Origin: Psychromonas marina
GTDB taxonomy: Bacteria > Pseudomonadota > Gammaproteobacteria > Enterobacterales > Psychromonadaceae
Direction: 5' to 3'
DNA length: 64,000 nt
Assembly: GCF_030161115.1 (NCBI RefSeq)
Contig: NZ_BSPQ01000009.1
Span: forward strand, 49,965-113,964
This document shows, one piece after another, positions 45,892 through 55,530 of this stretch (position 1 is the first letter of the stretch; each line of letters begins with the position of its first letter). The position numbers and the translations under genes are program-made. The notes beneath the pieces are model-generated. The model was not told the DNA's origin and did no database searches. It was given only the letters and a program-made list of their open reading frames with translations.

Positions 45892-46485
45892 TCAATCATG
45901 TGTTGCACGATCCCCCCAAATCTCGTTCAAACGTTGGTCTCGACCACAATTCCAACGATATGCCTTGTAACGTATTGGATTATTTTTGTAATAATCTTGA
46001 TGATAGCTTTCTTTACCTTTGATCGGATAAAAAATACTTGCGGTTAATATAGGTGTTACTACCGTTTGATTAGGAAATGCTTCGATCACCGCTTGTTTTG
46101 ATTTTTCTGCGAGTGCTCGTTCCTGCTCATTCGCAACAAAAATAGCGCTTAAATAACTTGCTCCTTTATCACAAAACTGGCCCCTTGCATCAAAAGGGTC
46201 AATATTAACCCAGTAATGATCTAATATTTCCTGGTAAGTAACTTTATTAGCATCGTAAGTTATTTCAACCGCTTCATAATGTCCTTTATGGTTTCCTCGG
46301 TAAGTGGGATTTTCTACTTCACCACCGGTAAAGCCTGAAATAACATCTGTAACACCGGGTAATTTTTCAAAATCAGATTCCATACACCAAAAACAACCGC
46401 CTGCTAATACGGCTTTATCTGCATTTACGAATGGCGCATGAAAAAGCATCGATGTCGATAATATTAACCCTACTATTTTATTCAT
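45892..46485 (-). CDS. msrA: Peptide methionine sulfoxide reductase MsrA, exported
   Basis: A 197-residue MsrA. The catalytic motif GGCFWCMESDFEKLPGV has C31 as the nucleophile. GHYEAVEITYDA and YHQDYYKNNPIRYK are conserved. The first 22 residues (MNKIVGLILSTSMLFHAPFV, then NA) form a signal peptide, so it reduces methionine sulfoxide in periplasmic proteins. The usual cytosolic MsrA lacks this. It is not coupled to MsrB here. Confidence 0.92.
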   Translation of the reverse strand: MNKIVGLILSTSMLFHAPFVNADKAVLAGGCFWCMESDFEKLPGVTDVISGFTGGEVENPTYRGNHKGHYEAVEITYDANKVTYQEILDHYWVNIDPFDARGQFCDKGASYLSAIFVANEQERALAEKSKQAVIEAFPNQTVVTPILTASIFYPIKGKESYHQDYYKNNPIRYKAYRWNCGRDQRLNEIWGDRATHD

Positions 46486-46591
46486 AAAATTCTCTGATTA
46501 ATGTAATGAATGGGAAAAATACAATATGATCTAATAACTAGACCCGACATTGGTGAAAATTATTTCACCAATAAAAAATTAACATAAGCAG

Positions 46592-46786
46592 ATGTTGCGA
46601 GTATTAACGATCGGTATTAAACGTATCGATAAAATGGCGATGCTTGATATTGTTTGCTATGAATTTCAATTGGCACGGATAGCAAAAGGTAAAATGCCAA
46701 AACAAATTTAAGTGAATGGGCTGTATTTATTAAAACAGTCATTAATGCAGGAAGTTATGCATTTAGAAAACGGCGGGCATAACTAA
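46592..46786 (+). pseudogene. Possible split small gene
   Basis: The frame MLRVLTIGIKRIDKMAMLDI, then more, ends at TAA 46709-46711, and the following codons continue open in the same frame to a second stop at 46784-46786. The composition is protein-like in both halves. There is no clear ribosome binding site. It may be a relic of a small gene, or chance. Confidence 0.25.
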
Positions 46787-46797
46787 TCAATCAAAAG

Positions 46798-46835
46798 TTA
46801 GATAGGTGGTGAATAACACTTAGCCACCTATCTAA
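46798..46835 (-). terminator. Terminator of the lap secretion operon
   Basis: TTAGATAGGTGG (46798-46809) pairs perfectly with CCACCTATCTAA (46824-46835). On the minus strand it lies about 37 bases past the lapB stop and is followed by CTTTTGATT. Confidence 0.65.
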
Positions 46836-46871
46836 CCTGCTATTTAGCAACAAATAACAGAGCAATATTAT

Positions 46872-48986
46872 TTATCTATTTTGTGTCACGTTACCTTCAC
46901 TCAGTTGTTTAAGTACCTGACTCTTAGGACCATCAGCAATAATTCGCCCTTGTTCCATTACAATTAAACGATCTACGACATCTAACATATTCGTTTTATG
47001 AGTAATAAGAATAAGTGTATCGTCTTTAGAAAGTGCTTTTAGTTGGTGTTTTATGTTTAATTCTGAGCGGTTATCCATGCTGCTTGTTGGTTCATCCATT
47101 AATAATACCGGTGGTTTTCCGACAAGGGCTCGGGCTATCGCAATAGCTTGTCGTTGTCCTCCTGAAAGTGCAGAGCCACCTTCACCTACCTGTTTCTCTA
47201 ATCCTGCAGCATCTTGTTGTGTAAAGTTTGTCACCCCAGAGCGCGCTGCTGCAAGTAAAATATCTTGATCAGTCGTTAATGGACGACCCAATATAATGTT
47301 GTCGCGAATAGATCCAAAGAAAAGGGTGATGTCTTGAGGTACACAGCCGATATTACGACGTACATCAATGTGGTGAAGTTGTTTGATATCGGTATCATCA
47401 ATTTGCACTGACCCTTCAATGGGTTGATATAATCCCATGATCAAACGTTCAATAGTGGTTTTTCCTGAACCAATACGCCCAATAATAGCGACTTTTTCAC
47501 CTGGATTAATAGTGAAACTCACATCTTTGAGCGCTGTGTTCGTCGCATCTGGGTAACTAAAACTGACCTTATCAAAAACGATTTTTCCCTTGATAACAGG
47601 GCGGTGAATATACCGTTTTCCATCTTCTTGCTCGGTTGGCATCTGCATCAGTTGCTCGATAATTGTCATCGCAGATTTTGCTTGATTATAGCGCGTTGAT
47701 AGCAATGAAAGTTGCACCATAGGACCAACAGCGCGTCCGCTTAGCATGGTCGCGGCTATCAGTCCGCCCATGGTTAACTGCCCATCAGCAATAAGGTAAA
47801 CACCAAATACGATCATCGCCACCGATACAAACTGTTGTAAAAATCCTGCTACGTTTTGAACTGAATCTGTAAGGCGACGAGATTTCAGTCCCCAGTTAGC
47901 CATGTGGGCAACTGCTTCTTCCCAACGATATTGAAATTGATTTTGTGCGCCAAATAATTTAACGGTTTCTAAACCACTTAAACTTTCGATTAGGTTGGCA
48001 TTTTTCTGGGATGAAAGACGAGAACCTTCTTCGATGCTACGACGTAAAGGTCGTTGGATGAATAAGCTATAAATCGCCAAAATGATGACTGCGATTAAAG
48101 GGACAAAAGCTAGCGGACCTGCAACAAACCAAATTATGACAAGAAACATTAATGCAAAGGGCAAATCAATCATTGATGAAACGGTCGCAGAGGTAAAAAA
48201 CTCTCTGATAGATTCAAACTCTTGCATATGTCGAGCAAAGGCACCAACTGATGGTGGTTTGGCTTCCATGCGTATACCCATAACACGACTAAATATTTTT
48301 GCTGAAATTAACAAATCTGATTTTTTACCTGCTAAGTCAATAAAATAACTACGCATCAGTTTTAGTATTAAATCAAAAACAAAAATAATAGTGATGCCGA
48401 TCGCCAGCACCCATAAAGAATCAAATGCAAGATTAGGGACTATTTTATCGTAAACAAGCCGTGTAAATAGTGGGGTAGAAATAGCAAAAATATTGATTAA
48501 AATCGAAACGATGAATACATCACGATAGATGTTACGTGATTCCCACAATGTACTCCAAAACCAGTGACCATCTCGGGTTTTTAATATCTCAGGTGAACGT
48601 TCATCATATCGAAAACGCTTTTTCATTAAAAACAGATGACCTGCATATTGCATATTTAGGTCATCAAGTTTAATCCATTGCTGGCTTGCATCGGATCTTC
48701 CCAGTACAACTTCTGCTTCATTTTTATCATGGTCGATACTCAGCACAACACATGCATCATTGCCTTTTAATAGTACGACAACAGGGAATAGTAATGGGGA
48801 AATATCTTTGAGTGCCATTTTATTTTGTTTAGCTTGCAAACCCGCTTTTTCTGCCGCACGAGGCAAAAGGAATGGCGTAAGCAGGCCATCGGCAAGAGGA
48901 AGGTCAGCAACCAACGCTTCAGGTGAGTTTGCCTGGCCATAATAGCGACTGACATAAACTAACGATTGTAATAGTGGGTCTTTCAT
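46872..48986 (-). CDS. lapB: LapB-type type I secretion ABC transporter
   Basis: A 704-residue ABC exporter of the type I secretion group. Residues 1-125 form a C39-like domain in which the catalytic Cys of bacteriocin peptidases is missing (LLQSLVYVSRYYG). Membrane helices occupy 155-430. Walker A is GRIGSGKTT (503-511), the signature is LSGGQRQAIAIARAL and Walker B is VLLMDEPTSSMD. It exports the giant adhesin together with lapC and lapE products. The start overlaps the lapD stop (ATGA), and it is the last gene of the operon. Confidence 0.92.
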   Translation of the reverse strand: MKDPLLQSLVYVSRYYGQANSPEALVADLPLADGLLTPFLLPRAAEKAGLQAKQNKMALKDISPLLFPVVVLLKGNDACVVLSIDHDKNEAEVVLGRSDASQQWIKLDDLNMQYAGHLFLMKKRFRYDERSPEILKTRDGHWFWSTLWESRNIYRDVFIVSILINIFAISTPLFTRLVYDKIVPNLAFDSLWVLAIGITIIFVFDLILKLMRSYFIDLAGKKSDLLISAKIFSRVMGIRMEAKPPSVGAFARHMQEFESIREFFTSATVSSMIDLPFALMFLVIIWFVAGPLAFVPLIAVIILAIYSLFIQRPLRRSIEEGSRLSSQKNANLIESLSGLETVKLFGAQNQFQYRWEEAVAHMANWGLKSRRLTDSVQNVAGFLQQFVSVAMIVFGVYLIADGQLTMGGLIAATMLSGRAVGPMVQLSLLSTRYNQAKSAMTIIEQLMQMPTEQEDGKRYIHRPVIKGKIVFDKVSFSYPDATNTALKDVSFTINPGEKVAIIGRIGSGKTTIERLIMGLYQPIEGSVQIDDTDIKQLHHIDVRRNIGCVPQDITLFFGSIRDNIILGRPLTTDQDILLAAARSGVTNFTQQDAAGLEKQVGEGGSALSGGQRQAIAIARALVGKPPVLLMDEPTSSMDNRSELNIKHQLKALSKDDTLILITHKTNMLDVVDRLIVMEQGRIIADGPKSQVLKQLSEGNVTQNR

Positions 48987-50926
48987 TCAGATTTCTCGCT
49001 ATCAATTTTATCGACTACATAACCTTGGAAGCCTCGTACCATCAACTCGGCCAATTTTTGTTGCTGGCTGACTTCTTCTACACGTGTGGCAATGGTAGTA
49101 ATCAATAGGTTATTAGCTGTGCGTGTAATGGAAGCGAGCACATCAGCCTTAACTTCTTGTTCAATTTGATGTGTATATGCAAAGTCTAACTTCACGTAAG
49201 CTGGACGGAATTTATTCAGGTAGCCAATAGATCCGAAATTATGACCAAAATTATCAATACCAAAAGCAAAGTTTTTTTGATGGATGATTTCGCATAATAA
49301 TCCTGCATTATCAGTATGTTTGATGAAACAAATTTCAGGAAGCTCAAAGAAAATACGTTCTTTTAATTGTGGGTTAGATTGCATTTTATTAGTTAACCAA
49401 CGAATGAAGCCGATGTCGTTGACACTACTTTTTGTAATATTAACAGCTATAACGCCCAAACTTTGATCGTTATTTAGCATGTTAAATAGAGCATCGATGA
49501 TATACATATCCATATATGCACTGGTATTGGTTTGTTCAATTGCACCTAAAAACTGTGCCGCATAATATTGATGTCCATCTTTTTCAATGTAAGCAAAGGC
49601 TTCTTGATGGAGTGTGTTTTGCTGATGGTCAATAATTTTTTGAAAATTAAATTTAAACAATTTATTAGCAATGGCTTCTTCTACCAATGCTTTCCATTGT
49701 CGTTTCCCCATTGTATATTTTGTGCCGCTGTCATTTTGTTTTGTTACATCAAATAATGCGAGTGGTTGTTGTGGTTGTTGTTTAGCTTGCATAAGCGCGT
49801 TATCGGCTTGTGCAAGTAGTGTCGTAATTGTATCGTCTGGGTTACGCATCACTAAACCAACCATCGCTTGCACTGGTGCAATATCAAGTGGATCGCTTTG
49901 CAGTTCTGATGCCATATCCAGTAATAAACTGCCCATGATTTTAAGTTCAGTTGCTGTTATATTTGGTGCTAGTAACATGAATTCAGATTGGTTAAGGCGT
50001 GCGAGCGTATAATCATCGTTAACCAGTTCTTTCATCCTAGCCGATAGTTTTTGCACTAGACGATCACCAGCTTCATAGCCACCTTGTAAATAAGCTTCAG
50101 TAATTAAATCTACTTTGAATAATGCGATACCGCCATCTGACGGAGAGGTTAGCCAATAATTTATTTGTACCATCAGATAACTACGGTTTGCGAGTCCAGA
50201 AACGGGATCTTGGTACGCTTTTATACGCAGATGATCTGCTTCTTCAGCCTGTTGATCAAAATGGACTTCAAGTTGTGCGCTCATATGGTTGAATGCAACC
50301 ACAACGTCACTTAATTCACGGATATTGGGAATTGATAATGGTGGACCAAATTGATTGTCAGACATTTTACGAGCTCGAAGCTGAATTGCTTTTAGCGGTT
50401 TAAGTACTTTAGATAAAATTAATGCGAGTAATAATAGACCCGATAAAAAGGTAACAATAAAACCTAACATAAGCTGTAAACTGATTTTCCAAAGCTGTTG
50501 ATAAGCATAAACCGAACTACTGGTCACAGATAATTCTGCTAGTTGTACCCAGCCACTGGTCAAGGTTGAGCTACGTGTAATGGGAGCAATAACGATAATA
50601 CTTTGGAACCAAGTTGGTACACTTATTACTTTTGTAGGATAGCTACGAACAATCTCACCGCTATCATCTAGCATGTTAAGTTTTACTGCGCTGTAAGAAC
50701 TGCTGTCGAACGTAGCGTTGATCACAGATGTTGCCGATACCGTATCATTAATTTCTAAGTAAGGGCCCAATGCCATGCCAACAGCATTGATTGCATTATC
50801 AATTTCAGTTGTTTGTTGTTCACGTAAAAAATCTCGTGTCGTATGAAATTGCACCACAAACACAGAGGCGATCAGTACAAAAAATACAAGCAGCATCCAG
50901 ATTAATAGTTGTCTATAAAGTGTCAT
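48983..50926 (-). CDS. lapD: LapD-type c-di-GMP receptor (degenerate GGDEF-EAL)
   Basis: A 647-residue inner-membrane protein: helix 1 (LLIWMLLVFFVLIASVFVVQ), a periplasmic domain to about 150, helix 2 (MLGFIVTFLSGLLLLALILS), HAMP, then GGDEF and EAL domains. The GGDEF site is degenerate (NQSEF) and EAL reads EAF, so it is a c-di-GMP receptor, not an enzyme, as in LapD. Its periplasmic domain sequesters the LapG protease when c-di-GMP is bound. It lies between lapG and lapB. Confidence 0.92.
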   Translation of the reverse strand: MTLYRQLLIWMLLVFFVLIASVFVVQFHTTRDFLREQQTTEIDNAINAVGMALGPYLEINDTVSATSVINATFDSSSYSAVKLNMLDDSGEIVRSYPTKVISVPTWFQSIIVIAPITRSSTLTSGWVQLAELSVTSSSVYAYQQLWKISLQLMLGFIVTFLSGLLLLALILSKVLKPLKAIQLRARKMSDNQFGPPLSIPNIRELSDVVVAFNHMSAQLEVHFDQQAEEADHLRIKAYQDPVSGLANRSYLMVQINYWLTSPSDGGIALFKVDLITEAYLQGGYEAGDRLVQKLSARMKELVNDDYTLARLNQSEFMLLAPNITATELKIMGSLLLDMASELQSDPLDIAPVQAMVGLVMRNPDDTITTLLAQADNALMQAKQQPQQPLALFDVTKQNDSGTKYTMGKRQWKALVEEAIANKLFKFNFQKIIDHQQNTLHQEAFAYIEKDGHQYYAAQFLGAIEQTNTSAYMDMYIIDALFNMLNNDQSLGVIAVNITKSSVNDIGFIRWLTNKMQSNPQLKERIFFELPEICFIKHTDNAGLLCEIIHQKNFAFGIDNFGHNFGSIGYLNKFRPAYVKLDFAYTHQIEQEVKADVLASITRTANNLLITTIATRVEEVSQQQKLAELMVRGFQGYVVDKIDSEKSE

Positions 50927-50931
50927 TGTAT

Positions 50932-51597
50932 TTACTCATCAAAGTTAATTTTAGGTTTCTGTAGTTTGATACGGTCTGAGCGGAGGCGTAGGTCGTTCCA
51001 TAAACTTAATTTGGAAGCTTTACCTGCTAACTGCTCTTGTCCTTTTTGTTTCATTAACCAGAGTTTACTCGCATTAAAGCTGTAAATAGGCAGTAAGTCT
51101 GGTCTTTCTGTTGCGCGTTTTATTTCACCACTAAGGTTATCAAGCAATAATGGTATTGATGATGGAGTAGGGTAGTACGCCACCACCATATGAAATTGAT
51201 TGAGGTCGATTGCGTTGACATAGGCTAATCGTAATTTATTATCTGCAATGCCAAGTTCACGTAATGATAGGTATTTTGCAATACTAAAATCCTCACAATC
51301 ACCCGCTCCAGCACCAATAAATTCGAGCGGAGTTGCCCAGAAGTCTTCTTTTCCCCATAAATTCAAGTCACTAATGAAAATGAGTTGATTAAAAAAATTA
51401 TTGACCTCACGTAATTGAGCTTCAGTTTCTAGCGATGAAGTTTCATTGATCATATTTCGCCAAGCCTGCGCTCTCTTGCCCGCTCTTTCTCCATAAAACT
51501 GTGTAACCGTATTTATCTGTTTTATATCATTATTTGTTAGGGAGATAGCGGTTGCTGATAATAATAGCGTGAGTAAACACAGCGTTTTTACCTTCAT
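50932..51597 (-). CDS. lapG: LapG-type periplasmic cysteine protease
   Basis: A 221-residue bacterial transglutaminase-like cysteine protease (BTLCP/LapG). A signal peptide is at the start (MKVKTLCLLTLLLSATAIS). The triad is C101 (AGAGDCEDFSIAKY), H136 (NQFHMVVAYY) and D153 (LLLDNLSGEI). LapG binds calcium and cuts the N-terminus of LapA-type adhesins at an Ala-Ala-Gly site to release them. The adhesin here has AAAG at residues 123-126. Confidence 0.93.
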   Translation of the reverse strand: MKVKTLCLLTLLLSATAISLTNNDIKQINTVTQFYGERAGKRAQAWRNMINETSSLETEAQLREVNNFFNQLIFISDLNLWGKEDFWATPLEFIGAGAGDCEDFSIAKYLSLRELGIADNKLRLAYVNAIDLNQFHMVVAYYPTPSSIPLLLDNLSGEIKRATERPDLLPIYSFNASKLWLMKQKGQEQLAGKASKLSLWNDLRLRSDRIKLQKPKINFDE

Positions 51598-51622
51598 ACT
51601 ATCGCATCAATTGGGACAAGCA

Positions 51623-52213
51623 TTAATTCTCTCTTAGCGTAAAAATGGTCCACTCTTCAATAGTACTGTTGTCTGAGCCAATCACTTTTGCAACAACACG
51701 ACGGCTTAATACGTTAATAGCTTCAGTAGTACCTGCTGCTATTGGTTCATCATCACCAAAACCAATGGTTTGTATTCTTGATGCTTCAACACCCTCTGAA
51801 ATGAGTTTTAAACGTACTCTTTCTGCTCGATTATTTGATAATTGCACGTTATGTTCTCTATTTCCGACAGGGCTCGCGTAACCTTTTAATTCAATATGAG
51901 TCTCTGGGTATGCTGCTAAAAATTTGGCCATTCGCTGAATGTCAGGTAAAAAAGAGTTTGGTATTTTTGATGAATTGTTAGCAAAAAGAACGCGTACATC
52001 ATTTTCTTGCTCATGATTAACTTTAGTCGGACAGCCATCATTATCTACAATTGCGGTGTGCGACGTATTGATACATTTGTCACGGGCATTAATAACGCCA
52101 TCATTATCATCATCACGTTGATCTTGTGATTGCTCTGCAGTAGGTTGCTCTTCGGCGCTGAAAGAACAGCCAAATAAGGTGAGCGCTAATAAACCTGTTA
52201 TAGCTATTTTCAT
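51623..52213 (-). CDS. OmpA-family lipoprotein in the lap operon
   Basis: A 196-residue lipoprotein. ATG 52213 has AGGAAG upstream and gives a clear signal (MKIAITGLLALTLFGCS, lipid-bearing Cys at 16). The mature part has a thrombospondin type-3 calcium-binding repeat (DDDNDGVINARDKCINTSHT), then an OmpA peptidoglycan-binding domain (VQLSNNRAERVRLKLISEGV and IGFGDDEP). It probably links outer membrane or TolC-type channel to peptidoglycan. It is found between lapE and lapG. Confidence 0.88.
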   Translation of the reverse strand: MKIAITGLLALTLFGCSFSAEEQPTAEQSQDQRDDDNDGVINARDKCINTSHTAIVDNDGCPTKVNHEQENDVRVLFANNSSKIPNSFLPDIQRMAKFLAAYPETHIELKGYASPVGNREHNVQLSNNRAERVRLKLISEGVEASRIQTIGFGDDEPIAAGTTEAINVLSRRVVAKVIGSDNSTIEEWTIFTLREN

Positions 52214-52230
52214 TGTGAATACTTCCTTAT

Positions 52231-53544
52231 CTATTTGACTGTTTTTAGCCAATTGTCTGGTACATCAACGCGTAATCCATCAAGTAATAAACCTGTTGCA
52301 TTTAATACTCGATACTTAGCTAAAATGCCGCTGTAATGGGCATTTAAATATGCTTTGCGTGATTCAAATAGTTCATTTTCTGTGTTCAATAAATCAAGTA
52401 ATGTACGTTTTCCAATCTTAAATTGCTTTTCATAGGCGATAACGGTTCTCGCAGAGGCATCAACATGCTGTTGTAAATATTGTGTTTGATCAGATGCTAA
52501 TTCCATCGAGCTCCAAGCTAAACGAGTTCCTTCATCTAGCATACGGAGTGCACGATCTCGAATATCCTTAGATTTATTGATTTGATAGGCTGCACGACGA
52601 CTTTTAGCTGCATCTGAACCACCATTAAAAAGGTTGTAACGCATTTTTAGCATTGCTTTAAATTCATCGGTATCACCTCGTGAACCATCGAGTTCGTCAC
52701 CCCATTCTTGAGACGCCTCAATACTAAATGTAGGAAATATTGTCCCTTTAGTTTGTTCATATTGTTGCTGAGCCGCATCAATATCATTGGAGGCAACATA
52801 AACAACAGGGTTGTTTATGCGTGCTTTTTCCATCGCATCTTCGAGTGATGTCGCAATATAATTACGATCAACCTCTGGTTTTTCGAGTGCTTCTGGGTAA
52901 GCTCCTGTGGTACGTGCAAAGGTGGTGATTTTATCGTTAAGGTTACTTTTTGCAGATAATAAGTTGGTATTGGACCGCGCTAAACGTCCTTCAACTTGAG
53001 CAAGATCGGCGGTTGAACCAATACCTGCATCGGCACGTTTTTTTACATCGGAATACATGCGTTGGTGAACGGCATAGTTATCTTCGGATAATGCGAGTAT
53101 CTCTTGTGCACGCAATACATCGAGGTAATTTTCTGTTGCAGTTAATGCTAAATCTTGAGCATCAGCGAGTAATTGGTAACGCTGAGCTTCTGTTTCAGCT
53201 TTATTACGCTGAATATCGTTATAGGTTATTGATCCATCCCAGAGTAATTGTCGTATCGATAATTTCGCATTTCGTGGGTCAAAATCCCCTTTAGTGCCTA
53301 ATTTATTATCGTAGTCTTCATAACCAATACCTGCTTCTAGATCGACAGAAGGGAGGTAGTCACCTGTTGAAGCGTCAATCAACTCTTGACGACTCATAAA
53401 TTCATTATAGCTACTCCGTATTTCGGGGTTTGAACTTAATGTTTGAGCTATCGCTTGCTCTAATGATTGAGCCATCACTGGTATCGCAATAGTCTGCAGA
53501 CCAATTAGTAGAGCAATTTTTTTAATACGTGTATTAATTCTCAT
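52231..53544 (-). CDS. lapE: TolC-family outer membrane channel, LapE-like
   Basis: A 437-residue TolC-family protein with signal peptide (MRINTRIKKIALLIGLQTIA, then IPVMA), repeated coiled-coil segments and the typical TolC pair of long helices (LALTATENYLDVLRAQEILA and LASDQTQYLQQHVDASARTV). It is the outer channel of the type I system. A small gap separates it from lapC (5 bases). Confidence 0.9.
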   Translation of the reverse strand: MRINTRIKKIALLIGLQTIAIPVMAQSLEQAIAQTLSSNPEIRSSYNEFMSRQELIDASTGDYLPSVDLEAGIGYEDYDNKLGTKGDFDPRNAKLSIRQLLWDGSITYNDIQRNKAETEAQRYQLLADAQDLALTATENYLDVLRAQEILALSEDNYAVHQRMYSDVKKRADAGIGSTADLAQVEGRLARSNTNLLSAKSNLNDKITTFARTTGAYPEALEKPEVDRNYIATSLEDAMEKARINNPVVYVASNDIDAAQQQYEQTKGTIFPTFSIEASQEWGDELDGSRGDTDEFKAMLKMRYNLFNGGSDAAKSRRAAYQINKSKDIRDRALRMLDEGTRLAWSSMELASDQTQYLQQHVDASARTVIAYEKQFKIGKRTLLDLLNTENELFESRKAYLNAHYSGILAKYRVLNATGLLLDGLRVDVPDNWLKTVK

Positions 53545-53549
53545 ATTTA

Positions 53550-54944
53550 TTATTCTCTTAACGCCGTTTGACGCGCTTTGAGTACAGGTTTAAACAAATA
53601 ATCTAAAACAGTACGTTTGCCTGTGATGATATCTGCCGATGCGGTCATGCCTGGAATGATAGGTAAAGGATTACCATCTTTCCCTTTCAGGGTATTATCG
53701 TCTGTTCGGATGCGTACTTGATAGTAACTATTACCTTCTTCATCCTGGATAGTGTCTGCGCTAATTGTTTCTAAGAAGCCAGACAAACCTCCGTATACAG
53801 TAAAATCATAGGCACTGAATTTAATCAGCACCGGTAAATCAGGGCGTAAAAAACCAATATCTTTCGGCGCAATTTTTGCTTCTACTAGCAAGTTATCTTC
53901 TGATGGAACAATCTCAATTAAATCCATACCTGGCTGGATAACGCCACCAACGGTATTAACATATATTTTTTGAATGGTGCCTGTTACCGGGGATAATACA
54001 ACGGTACGATTTACGCGATCTTCATGTCCTACCTGCGATTCTAATAAACCCTCTAGTTGATCACTGGTCTCATTTAACTCTGCTTGTACTTCAGAGCGAA
54101 AGCTAGAAGCAATATTGATGTATTTGAAAATCACTTCTTGAATGGTTGCTGTTGTTACGGGTATTTCCAATTGTGCAGATGTTAACTCGCGCTTACTGTC
54201 GTTCAGTTGACGCTCCAGTTTGAGTAATTCAATTTTAGGTACCACACCTTCGTCTGCAAGTGGTTTGGTAATGTTATATTCTTTTCTGGCTATGTTATAA
54301 CTTCGCTGGAGGTTATTTATTCGTGATTTAGTTTCGATCAACTCTCGTTCTTTCTGACTAATTTGTTGTGCCATACCAGAGAGTTGATTTTGTATGTTTG
54401 AAATTTTATCGTTATATTCGTTTTCTTGACGTCGTACCAAGCCTTTATTATTTTCTGAAAAAGTGCTATCAAATTTCAGGATGTCATTTTTCACCTCAAC
54501 ACTTTCACGCCAGTTAACGATGGCATTGTTTTTGTTAATGATGATGCTGTTTAGTAAAGCATTCAAACGTATTGAGTCAGCTTGAGAGCCTGATAGGCTT
54601 TGTGTTTGTTCTCGGTAATTAGACTGAAAAAGTGTATCGTCAATTAATAATAACTTTTGATTTTGTTGAACATGTTGTCCCTCTTTTACTAAGACACTTT
54701 TGACGATACCACCTTCTAAGTTTTGTACAATTTGTAATTGTGATGATGGGATCACTTTACCTGAACCAACCGTCACTTTATCGAGTTTTGCTACCGAAGC
54801 CCAAGCTATAGCAACAATAAAGAACAGCAGCATTATCCATAGCATTATTCGAGCACTAACTGGTGTATTGAGTAATAGGGCCGCAGATTTATCATCAACG
54901 AAGTCTAATTGTGTTGTTGAAAGTGCTTTGCCTTTCTTTGCCAT
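53550..54944 (-). CDS. lapC: LapC-type HlyD-family membrane fusion protein
   Basis: A 464-residue HlyD/MFP adaptor. ATG 54944 with GAAGG upstream was chosen over 54998. One membrane helix near residue 35-55 (ARIMLWIMLLFFIVAIAWAS), then a lipoyl/biotin-like half-motif (SSQLQIVQNLEGGIVKSVLV), two long coiled coils and the C-terminal barrel (VLSPVTGTIQKIYVNTVGG). It connects LapB with LapE. It is the first gene of the leftward operon, divergent from the adhesin. Confidence 0.9.
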   Translation of the reverse strand: MAKKGKALSTTQLDFVDDKSAALLLNTPVSARIMLWIMLLFFIVAIAWASVAKLDKVTVGSGKVIPSSQLQIVQNLEGGIVKSVLVKEGQHVQQNQKLLLIDDTLFQSNYREQTQSLSGSQADSIRLNALLNSIIINKNNAIVNWRESVEVKNDILKFDSTFSENNKGLVRRQENEYNDKISNIQNQLSGMAQQISQKERELIETKSRINNLQRSYNIARKEYNITKPLADEGVVPKIELLKLERQLNDSKRELTSAQLEIPVTTATIQEVIFKYINIASSFRSEVQAELNETSDQLEGLLESQVGHEDRVNRTVVLSPVTGTIQKIYVNTVGGVIQPGMDLIEIVPSEDNLLVEAKIAPKDIGFLRPDLPVLIKFSAYDFTVYGGLSGFLETISADTIQDEEGNSYYQVRIRTDDNTLKGKDGNPLPIIPGMTASADIITGKRTVLDYLFKPVLKARQTALRE

Positions 54945-55530
54945 TATTTTGCCTTCGCCATAATATTTCCAATGTAAATGTAGTTGCGCAAAAATCAATA
55001 TAGTAAGTCTTTATTTTACATTCAAGCTTTAAAAAAGCCTTCTTTAATAATAAGTTGGATAAATATCGTATTATTTGACATTTTCTTTCTGATTTTAATG
55101 TGATTTTTTATATGTCCTTCTTTAGATTAGTTTTTTCACTTGAAATGTCAACGATAAATGATCATGATAAGGATATAAAATCATATTTAAGATACATCAC
55201 AAATGTTTAATTGGCTTAGATTGTATTCTGTAACTATATTTATTGAATATTTTTAATGCTGATTAACAACTAGAAATGGTTGGCTAACATTATGTTTTTT
55301 AAGTAAGTTAAAAATTTAATTTTTTTTTATGGTCGCTAAACTAAAAGTGCTCGTATTACCGTTCAATATTTCTATTTTATTAAAAACAATATTTTTAGTT
55401 ATTACCAATAATAAATGAAAGCAGATGACTATCTGTTTTGATGTAAATAACTATTTAATATGACAAACAACTTCGATAAATTCATCGGTGCATCAGTGCA
55501 GCGTTTAATTGCTTACAGAGTGGTCTTTTT
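54945..55530. promoter_or_regulatory. Divergent control region of the lap locus
   Basis: About 586 very AT-rich bases between lapC and the adhesin gene. It has no ORF. It must hold both promoters. I see no clear palindromic operator. A T-run at 55317-55329 precedes TATGGTC and several A/T tracts suggest curvature or H-NS binding, which is inference. Confidence 0.5.

Larger units (their letters stand above)
46486..46871. other. Intergenic stretch with hairpins and a possible relic
   Basis: A hairpin ATTGGTGAAA/TTTCACCAAT is at 46549-46572. A plus-strand frame from ATG 46592 runs 39 codons to a TAA (46709-46711) and continues in the same frame for 24 more codons to 46786 (GLYLLKQSLMQEVMHLENGG). 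The two parts read like one small protein split by a stop, but I know no family. A terminator follows. Confidence 0.4.
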
